Shown here in pieces: positions 40,650 through 44,688 of a stretch of DNA of 44,688 bases; the stretch's first letter is position 1; each line of letters opens with the position of its first letter. Made by a program: the position numbers and the translations under genes. The DNA lies in contig CANFGH010000015.1 in NCBI GenBank assembly GCA_947446285.1, positions 1 through 44,688 of the forward strand, given 5' to 3'. Below the pieces are notes generated by a model that saw nothing but the letters and a program-made list of their open reading frames with translations, ran no database searches and was not told the DNA's origin. Origin of the DNA: Chloroflexota bacterium. Lineage in GTDB: Bacteria > Chloroflexota > UBA11872 > UBA12225.

Positions 40650-41879
40650 TCATGCCCCGTCTTGGTAGGTAAACGTGAACCCGTTGGTTTCAAGACGTTC
40701 GCGAAGGTTGCGCCCGAAAGCCGTTGCCGGAGTGATGGCCCCTCCGTGCGTGGGTGTTCCCGTGCCGTTCTCCTCAGACAGCAAGAGGAGCGCCTCGCCG
40801 AACATCCGCGAGGTCGCCGAGTACCCGGGGTCTCCTTCTCCGGTGACCATGACCCTGCCTCGGCGCCCGGATCCAACTGCCTCCCCATGGATCGTCAGTG
40901 AGAACCGCCCCCGCTTCTGGAGGTCCGGAGACGGACCCTCTCCGGACCTCGGAAGGAGTTTCGCCATCACGTGCGCCAAGGGTGGGACGGCGAGTGCTGC
41001 GCCCATTCCGGCAATTCCCGCCAGAAGTCCGAAACCCAACAGGCGTCCCGCGGGTCCGTCCGGCATGCCCATCGCCTCGGAATACCGCAGCGATTTTCCG
41101 TAGGTCCACTTTTGAAGACTGTTGCTGCGACGCACCACCCGCGTATTAATGGGTGCCATCACGAACGGCGCGATCATCCGTCTTGTGAAGGGGTCGAAGC
41201 CCGGGGCGAAAAAGTCAGCCTGGTTGCCGAGGGCAGGTTCGGCGGACCGTTCCGGACTGAGGGCGTATGGGTCGGACAGGAGTGCCCGTGCTTCGGGGTC
41301 GCGGCGAGCGCGGTCAACGATTGCCATCATTGACGCGGCGGTGCCTCCGCTGAAACCACCGATGATCTCGCCAGTGACCAGACTGGCACGGGCAAGGGGT
41401 TCGCCGATGGATTGGGCCAGGAACTGTGTACCGAGATCGGACGGAACCGAATCAAACCCGCATGCGTGAACGATGCGTGTGCCATTTGCAATTGCCCGCA
41501 CATGGGCAAGGTCGATGCTTCGTCGGATGAACGTTGTCTCTCCGGTGATATCGGCGTAGTCGGTCGCCTCCGCAACGCAGGCATGCACGAGCGGAATCCC
41601 GATGACATCGAAGGGACCGGCGGTGGAACCGATGGCGCGTGTTCGGGAGGCCATCTGGCGCAATCGGTCATTGTCGCTGCTATCGACTTCGATCAATTCC
41701 CAAGTCGAGGCCCGGGCGCCGAGTTGATCCCGTACCTCCCGCAGTCGTGAGATGCTGCGCCCTGCAATCCCGATCCGGTGCGTTCCGGGGGCATGGCGGG
41801 CGAGATGGGTCGCAACCAGACGGCCAGTGAACCCTGTTGCACCCATGAGGACCAGGTCAAGTTCGCGCCTCTTGCTCAT
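40650..41879 (-). CDS. Saccharopine-dehydrogenase-like / trans-acting enoyl reductase family protein
   Basis: 409 residues. The N-terminal Rossmann motif is LDLVLMGATGFTGRLVATHLA (GATGFTG, residues 13-19), followed by RIGIAGRSISRLREVRDQLG. A conserved middle reads GPFDVIGIPLVHACVAEATDYADITGE and IVHACGFDSVPSDLG, typical of the saccharopine dehydrogenase NADP-binding family that includes mycobacterial trans-acting enoyl reductases. A hydrophobic helix pair near residues 280-310 (LLGFGLLAGIAGMGAALAVPPL) suggests membrane association, and the C-terminal part ends AFGRNLRERLETNGFTFTYQD. Likely an NAD(P)-dependent reductase of lipid or polyketide intermediates; the substrate is unknown. No polyketide synthase is present here. 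The ATG has no strong ribosome site. Confidence 0.85.
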   Translation of the reverse strand: MSKRRELDLVLMGATGFTGRLVATHLARHAPGTHRIGIAGRSISRLREVRDQLGARASTWELIEVDSSDNDRLRQMASRTRAIGSTAGPFDVIGIPLVHACVAEATDYADITGETTFIRRSIDLAHVRAIANGTRIVHACGFDSVPSDLGTQFLAQSIGEPLARASLVTGEIIGGFSGGTAASMMAIVDRARRDPEARALLSDPYALSPERSAEPALGNQADFFAPGFDPFTRRMIAPFVMAPINTRVVRRSNSLQKWTYGKSLRYSEAMGMPDGPAGRLLGFGLLAGIAGMGAALAVPPLAHVMAKLLPRSGEGPSPDLQKRGRFSLTIHGEAVGSGRRGRVMVTGEGDPGYSATSRMFGEALLLLSEENGTGTPTHGGAITPATAFGRNLRERLETNGFTFTYQDGA

Positions 41880-42177
41880 TGGACTAATCTATCGTTCGGC
41901 GCTGGGAATGGTGACGCCTTCATGGCCGTGATTGCGCCCGAAACCGAGTATCGCCCCTGTCTCCGGGCATTCCCCGATGCCAAACACGGATGCGGTCTCC
42001 CACGATCTGGATAGGAGGACGGAATAGACGCGAGCCATCGGACCCGACCCGGGGACCCGCGTACGATCGAGTATGGAACTGAACCGTGCACCGTGTGCGT
42101 GACCAGACGGACTTGAGCGCGTCCTGTCTTCCTACTGGCCCACGCCGGCACGCGTGGGTCGCGTCCGGAGGGTCTCC

Positions 42178-43025
42178 ATGAAGCGATTCTCGTCCACGGG
42201 TGCGCTTGTCAGTGGTGCCGCCCGAGGCATGGGTGCGTCGCACGTCCGCGGTCTCGTCGCGGAAGGGGCAAGGGTCGTCGTTGGAGATGTCCTCGACCTT
42301 GCGGGCAAGGTGCTGGCTGCCGACCTTGGCACCGCCGTCCGTTATGTCCACCTGGACGTGACCGATGCTTCGCAGTGGGGCCAGGCGGTTCAGACCGCCG
42401 AAAGCGAATTCGGGCCAGTCACACTCCTCGTGAACAACGCGGGCAACGTCGCCTTTGGCGGGATCGATTCGATGACGCCCGAGGATTTCCGTCGGGTCAT
42501 CGACAGCATCTCACCGGGACGTGGCTTGGCATGCATGCGACGGTGGCATCCTTGAGGAAGGCCAAGGGTGGCGCGATCATCACTATCTCTTCAACCGCGG
42601 GGTTGATGGGATATGCATCGATTGGCGCCTACACCGCCTCCAAGTGGGGGGTGCGAGGCCTGACCAAGAGTGCAGCGCTCGAACTCGGGCCGTTCGGCAT
42701 CCGGGTGATGTCGATCCATCCCGGGCCAATCGCGACGCCCATGACGGCTGGCATGGGTGAACACATGACCGCGTCGCAGCCGATTGCCCGCTGGGGGACC
42801 GTCGAGGAGGTCACACGCCTCATGCTCTTCATGGCTTCAGAAGCCACGGACAGCACCGGTTCTGCGTGGGTGATTGACGGTGGCGCCGTCCTCGGACCAA
42901 TCCAGGAGTTGGGCTCTGGGCGACACTCCACCGATGACGTTGCAGTAGCGGCTTCCCGAGTTGAAGCTGCTACGGGGTATGTTGGGTCGCGTCCCCACCG
43001 TCTACCTCCGCGATGGATCCAGTGA
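42178..43025 (+). pseudogene. Short-chain dehydrogenase/reductase with an internal frameshift
   Basis: ATG 42178 has GGAGGG 5 bases upstream. The first frame gives the Rossmann start ALVSGAARGMGASHVRG (glycine motif at residues 13-19), then LLVNNAGNVAFGGI, DFRRVIDSI, and then falls out of register at about 42510 and stops at 42555. A second frame continues as LTGTWLGMHATVASLRKAKGG, IITISSTAGLMGYASIGAYTASKWG with the catalytic Ser, Tyr-x-x-x-Lys, then IHPGPIATPM and the end WVIDGGAVLGP, stopping at 43025. Joining the two frames needs one base near 42504-42512 (a net loss of one base where the family reads INLTGTW). Otherwise all SDR motifs are intact, so this is a recent mutation or a sequencing error. 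The likely product is an NAD(P)-dependent alcohol/ketone dehydrogenase. Confidence 0.82.
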
Positions 43026-43041
43026 CCTGCGCCGGCTCCGC

Positions 43042-44130
43042 CTAGAAGGTGGTTTGCATCTGGAGGGTCCGCCCTCCAGATGCCGCGATGGGACACGCCT
43101 CCATGATCTCCAAGACATGGCGGGCGTGTTCCGGCGTCAGGACGGGTGCGCGGCCCTCGCGGATGGACGCGACCAAGTCGGCTATGCCCACCGCTTGACC
43201 CGCTCGCGAGATTCGAAGCATCGGCGTCATCCAGCCTCGGACCCCGTGGGCAGCGTCGTCCTGATAGAGGTCGAACGTGGGCGACGCCCCCCGGTCGCTT
43301 CCGGGCCGACCCATTGAGACCGTGCCACGTGTGCCGAAGAGTTCCAAGGTTGGCGCGTTCGATGCCTTCACACAGAAGCTGCTGTCAACGACCGCAAAGG
43401 TCGCGTGACCGAAGTCGAGAGTGATCAGGTAGTTGTCAGGCACTTCGGTGGTGATCGTCTTGCCGTCGAACGCGCCGGAACGCACGGTCCGCACCGGTTC
43501 AGCGATCCCGGCGAGGCAGGACACCGACGTCGCAGGGCCGAGGATGCCCGTGATCGTCGTCAGGCCGTGGACCCCGAGGTCGAACAGCGCGCCCGCACCG
43601 GGTTGGTGGAACCACGACGGGTCATGGTCGCGGTACTGGAAGTACTCCGGTCCACCGTGGGATGCGGAAACCCGTGCCAGGGAAACCTTTCCAAGTGCGC
43701 CGGCAACAACCAGACGCCGGACCTCTTGGATTTCCGGCCGCAGCATGTGGATTGGCGACGCCGAGATCCTGAGCCCCCGCGCCTCGGCCTCGTCGATCAG
43801 CTGGGTGGCCTCGGCGACGGATCCCGCCAACGGCTTCTGCGAGTACACGTGGAGTCCGGCCTGCAAGGCGGCCAGGTTGACGCTGAAGTGGGCCGGAATG
43901 CTTGTCAAGTTGACCAGCGCATCCGCCGTGACGGACGCAAGCATCGTCGCGACGTCGGTGAATGCCTGTGGAATGCCGAGTTGTGCGCATTGCCGTTCGG
44001 CCCATCCACTGCGAGGGTCACACGCGGCGACCACTTCCACTCCATGCATCTCACGGATCTGGGGCAGGTACTGGTTCAGCGCAATCGCGCCCAGGCCGGC
44101 AATGACGAGACGGATCGGTTCGGTCGACAT
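43042..44130 (-). CDS. Gfo/Idh/MocA-family oxidoreductase
   Basis: 362 residues from the ATG at 44130 (MSTEPIRL), which has GAGGA 8 bases upstream; the ATG at 44172 lacks such a site. N-terminal Rossmann motif IRLVIAGLGAIALNQYLPQI with VVAACDPRSG; the family signature appears as GLHVYSQKPLAGSVAEA, with Gln where Glu is more usual before Lys-Pro. The C-terminal substrate domain contains RDHDPSWFHQPGAGALFDLGVHGL, including the conserved acid and His. Role: NAD(P)-dependent oxidation or reduction of a sugar, inositol or sugar acid. Cytoplasmic. It converges with the frameshifted dehydrogenase and is divergent from the glutathione peroxidase. Fits the sugar-acid catabolism theme of the window. 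Confidence 0.88.
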   Translation of the reverse strand: MSTEPIRLVIAGLGAIALNQYLPQIREMHGVEVVAACDPRSGWAERQCAQLGIPQAFTDVATMLASVTADALVNLTSIPAHFSVNLAALQAGLHVYSQKPLAGSVAEATQLIDEAEARGLRISASPIHMLRPEIQEVRRLVVAGALGKVSLARVSASHGGPEYFQYRDHDPSWFHQPGAGALFDLGVHGLTTITGILGPATSVSCLAGIAEPVRTVRSGAFDGKTITTEVPDNYLITLDFGHATFAVVDSSFCVKASNAPTLELFGTRGTVSMGRPGSDRGASPTFDLYQDDAAHGVRGWMTPMLRISRAGQAVGIADLVASIREGRAPVLTPEHARHVLEIMEACPIAASGGRTLQMQTTF

Positions 44131-44325
44131 GGCGGAGTTCCTCGGTGCAGGCGTGGGTGCGGTTTCGCTCATTCTTGCACGCCGCCGGGCAAGTCCCGCT
44201 GCGGCACTTCAAGTGCGTGACAGTGACCTACATTTGCTTGACCACAATGATCGGGTGAGGGATCGTTGCCGTGCGGGTCGCTTGGTAGAACGATCCGTGA
44301 CCCGACGTCCAAGGAAACCTTACAA

Positions 44326-44688
44326 ATGTCGCAGAACGACCGGACCATCTTCGCGTTGACGTACACCTCAAACAGCGGCGATGAGGTAGCCCTCGCGAAT
44401 CACGCAGGCAAGGCCCTTCTGATCGTGAATACCGCGAGCAAGTGCGGCCTGACTCCCCAGTACCATGGACTGCAGGCGATTCATTCCGAGTTCCAGGACC
44501 GTGGCCTCGTTGTGATCGGGTTTCCCTGTGACCAGTTCGCTCGTCAGGAACCTGGTGACGACGCCACCATTGGGGAGTTCTGCCGGCTGAATTACGGCGT
44601 CGATTTCGCACTGTCCACCAAGGTGGACGTGAACGGGTCGGGCACCCACACGGTATTTGCCTTCCTGAAAGAGCGGGCCGGAGGCTTG
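44326..44688 (+). CDS. Glutathione peroxidase family protein (Cys type), 3' end outside window
   Basis: Frame open from ATG 44326 to the window end (121 codons); AAGGA lies 10 bases upstream. The N-terminus FALTYTSNSGDEVALANHAG is followed by the active-site segment LLIVNTASKCGLTPQY with C40 (codon TGC, so no selenocysteine), then VVIGFPCDQFARQEPGDDATIGEFC, where the family has FPCNQFGGQEPG and which supplies the Gln of the catalytic tetrad and a possible resolving Cys. The Trp-containing C-terminal part is beyond the window. Reduces hydroperoxides, in bacteria usually with thioredoxin. No signal peptide. Divergent from the Gfo/Idh/MocA gene with about 195 bp between starts. Confidence 0.92.
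   Translation, partial: MSQNDRTIFALTYTSNSGDEVALANHAGKALLIVNTASKCGLTPQYHGLQAIHSEFQDRGLVVIGFPCDQFARQEPGDDATIGEFCRLNYGVDFALSTKVDVNGSGTHTVFAFLKERAGGL

Noticed and set aside
40573-40655. Inverted GCATGACC/GGTCATGC pair between convergent genes as a terminator
   Set aside because: Arms are only 8 bp and 67 bp apart with no T-tract; likely chance.
44436-44460. Possible selenocysteine in the glutathione peroxidase
   Set aside because: The active-site codon (residue 40) is TGC, an ordinary cysteine, so no recoding is needed.

Overview
The window is a GC-rich (roughly 60-63% by eye), gene-dense bacterial chromosomal segment with no rRNA, tRNA, CRISPR array or phage structural genes that I can see. 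The gene content suggests a Chloroflexota bacterium (inference, about 60% sure). The pointers are Tat-type lipoproteins with long Ala/Pro/Thr linkers, adenylate-cyclase/AfsR-like regulators, NHL-propeller proteins, an AddAB-type helicase-nuclease, and many enolase, Gfo/Idh/MocA and amidohydrolase catabolic genes. Some actinobacteria share parts of this picture.

Layout. 1-1118: the tail of a Gly/Ala/Gln repeat protein and a small acidic protein. 1319-8685: addB and addA, overlapping by 4 bp, for double-strand-break end processing; a seven-unit CCGT microsatellite follows the addA stop. 8738-10606: a membrane-anchored 12-repeat NHL protein on the minus strand. 10769-16680: a small coiled-coil protein, a sulfatase, and two plus-strand genes of unknown role. 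One of these two carries a C-terminal DUF59/MIP18-like domain; the other looks like a TIM-barrel hydrolase. 17083-25182 is a zone of decay and mobile-element debris. Two cyclase-type regulator genes are each cut by the same IS3-family end, lying in inverted orientation 7.4 kb apart. Between them are a solute-binding lipoprotein, an amidohydrolase, a methyltransferase and a 2-keto-4-pentenoate hydratase-like gene. 25219-28372: an enolase-superfamily dehydratase, a second solute-binding lipoprotein and a tiny lipoprotein. No ABC permease accompanies either binding protein.

The most interesting region is 28407-38304, five minus-strand genes in a row. In order of transcription they are: an inositol-monophosphatase-like/ADP-ribosylglycohydrolase fusion, a YbjN-like protein, a 1459-residue TPR-CHAT (caspase-like) protease, an ECF-sigma-like protein, and an XRE-type helix-turn-helix protein overlapping the sigma-like gene by 4 bp. 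A CHAT protease beside a sigma-like factor recalls the TPR-CHAT/RpoE circuit of type III-E CRISPR, but no CRISPR parts are present. I propose it as a candidate protease-controlled transcriptional or defence module; this is inference.

38586-44688: a six-repeat NHL protein containing an in-frame hexanucleotide microsatellite, a DsbA-like oxidoreductase with Ser in place of the first active-site Cys, an enoyl-reductase/saccharopine-dehydrogenase-like protein, a short-chain dehydrogenase broken by a frameshift, a Gfo/Idh/MocA oxidoreductase, and the start of a Cys-type glutathione peroxidase that runs off the window.
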